DNA from: Methanobacteriota archaeon
Lineage (GTDB): Archaea > Halobacteriota > Methanosarcinia > Methanosarcinales > Methanoperedenaceae
DNA length: 5,208 nucleotides
Direction: 5' to 3'
Assembly: GCA_018899795.1 (NCBI GenBank)
Contig: JAHIHJ010000419.1
Span: forward strand, 1 to 5,208
Of the stretch, positions 4,744 to 5,208 are shown piece after piece (the stretch's first letter is position 1; the number at the start of each line of letters is the position of its first letter). The position numbers and the translations under genes are program-made. The notes under the pieces were generated by a model. It saw only the letters and a list, made by a program, of their open reading frames with translations, was not told the DNA's origin and made no database searches.

Positions 4744-5208
4744 TCAGCCTTTCCTCTCCCTTTCATCGCTGATAATTTTTCCATCTTTGAGAGTAATTAC
4801 TCTATCCACATACTCTGTATGCCATTGTTCATGAGTGACCATTACGATTGTCTGACCATATTTCTCATTCAGTTCTTTGAACACATCCAATACCTGCTTG
4901 GAATTAGCAGTATCAAGATTTGCACATGGTTCATCAGCAAAGAGTATGTCTGGCTTTTTTGCTATGGCTCTTGCTATAGCCACTCTTTGCTTTTCTCCGC
5001 CAGATAATTCATCAGGGATCCTTGCATGCTTATCCTTTAGACCTACTTTATCCAGCGCTTCAAGAGCAGTGTCATAAGAGTCTTTTATTGATTTTCCTTC
5101 CATCATGGAAAGCACGTAAACATTTTCAGCAGCGCTCATCTCATTAATAAGTGCATAATCCTGGAAGACATAACCCACCTGGGTCAGACGATAGTAGCTT
5201 CTCTCGGA
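4744..5208 (-). CDS. ABC transporter ATP-binding protein, LolD/MacB/FtsE type (5' end outside window)
   Basis: The reading frame stays open to the window edge, giving 154 residues of what should be about 220-230. The missing part holds the N-terminus and Walker A. Visible in order are the Q-loop VGYVFQDYALI (11-21), the signature LSGGEKQRVAIARAI (68-82), Walker B ILFADEP (88-94), the D-loop ANLD (96-99) and the switch histidine H126 in MVTHEQ. The pattern VFQDYALI with ADEPxxNLD is that of the MacB/LolD/FtsE group, which powers paired membrane permeases in lipoprotein, lipid or peptide export; the permease should lie nearby outside the window. Small departures are C95 after DEP, where T is usual, and HEQWHTEYVDR after the switch histidine. 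It is more AT-rich (about 40% G+C in lines sampled by eye, against up to about 58% in elp3). The internal GTG at 5178 is not the start. Confidence 0.92.
   Translation of the reverse strand, partial: SERSYYRLTQVGYVFQDYALINEMSAAENVYVLSMMEGKSIKDSYDTALEALDKVGLKDKHARIPDELSGGEKQRVAIARAIAKKPDILFADEPCANLDTANSKQVLDVFKELNEKYGQTIVMVTHEQWHTEYVDRVITLKDGKIISDERERKG

Noticed and set aside
5176..5178. GTG as the start of the ABC ATPase
   Set aside because: The frame continues upstream to the window edge with plausible family sequence (SERSYYRLTQ), and a start at the Q-loop would remove Walker A.
1..5208. CRISPR array, insertion sequence, attachment site or toxin-antitoxin pair
   Set aside because: No regularly spaced repeats, transposase or recombinase motifs, long terminal repeats or small paired genes are visible on either strand.

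Overview
The window looks like euryarchaeal chromosome. The evidence is a tRNA-Tyr with a canonical archaeal intron at 37/38, oligo-T terminators, TATA-box promoters 25-27 bases ahead of start codons, Shine-Dalgarno sites matching an archaeal 16S tail, a fused radical SAM/acetyltransferase Elp3, and an F420H2 oxidase-type flavodiiron protein. This gene mix fits a methanogen or methanotroph of the Methanosarcinales / Methanoperedens kind. That placement is inference from gene content, not a phylogeny.

Layout, left to right. (1) 8-119, minus strand: intron-containing tRNA-Tyr(GUA), divergent from what follows. (2) 120-291: a 172-base divergent promoter region with a TATA box for each side and a small dyad-repeat array. 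(3) 292-1701, plus strand: a two-gene operon of an FprA-type flavodiiron protein and a 63-residue YHS-domain protein, most likely an oxygen or NO defence unit. (4) 1763-3361, plus strand: Elp3, the tRNA wobble-uridine modification enzyme, on its own promoter and apparently leaderless. (5) 3391-4116, minus strand: a Nif3-family dinuclear metal protein, convergent with Elp3 and also apparently leaderless. (6) 4217-4705, plus strand: a conserved protein of unknown function with four cysteines in CC and CxxC pairs, divergent from the Nif3 gene. (7) 4744-5208, minus strand: the C-terminal two-thirds of an ABC transporter ATPase of the LolD/MacB/FtsE kind, cut by the window edge and more AT-rich than the other genes.

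These are mostly separate housekeeping or stress units and do not form one pathway. The only clear functional coupling is FprA with YHS. No mobile element, CRISPR array, attachment site or clearly new multi-gene system is visible. The points most worth checking are the FprA-YHS pair with its upstream dyads, the four-cysteine protein, the repeat linking the tRNA intron to the tRNA promoter, and the contrast between leaderless and Shine-Dalgarno-led genes.
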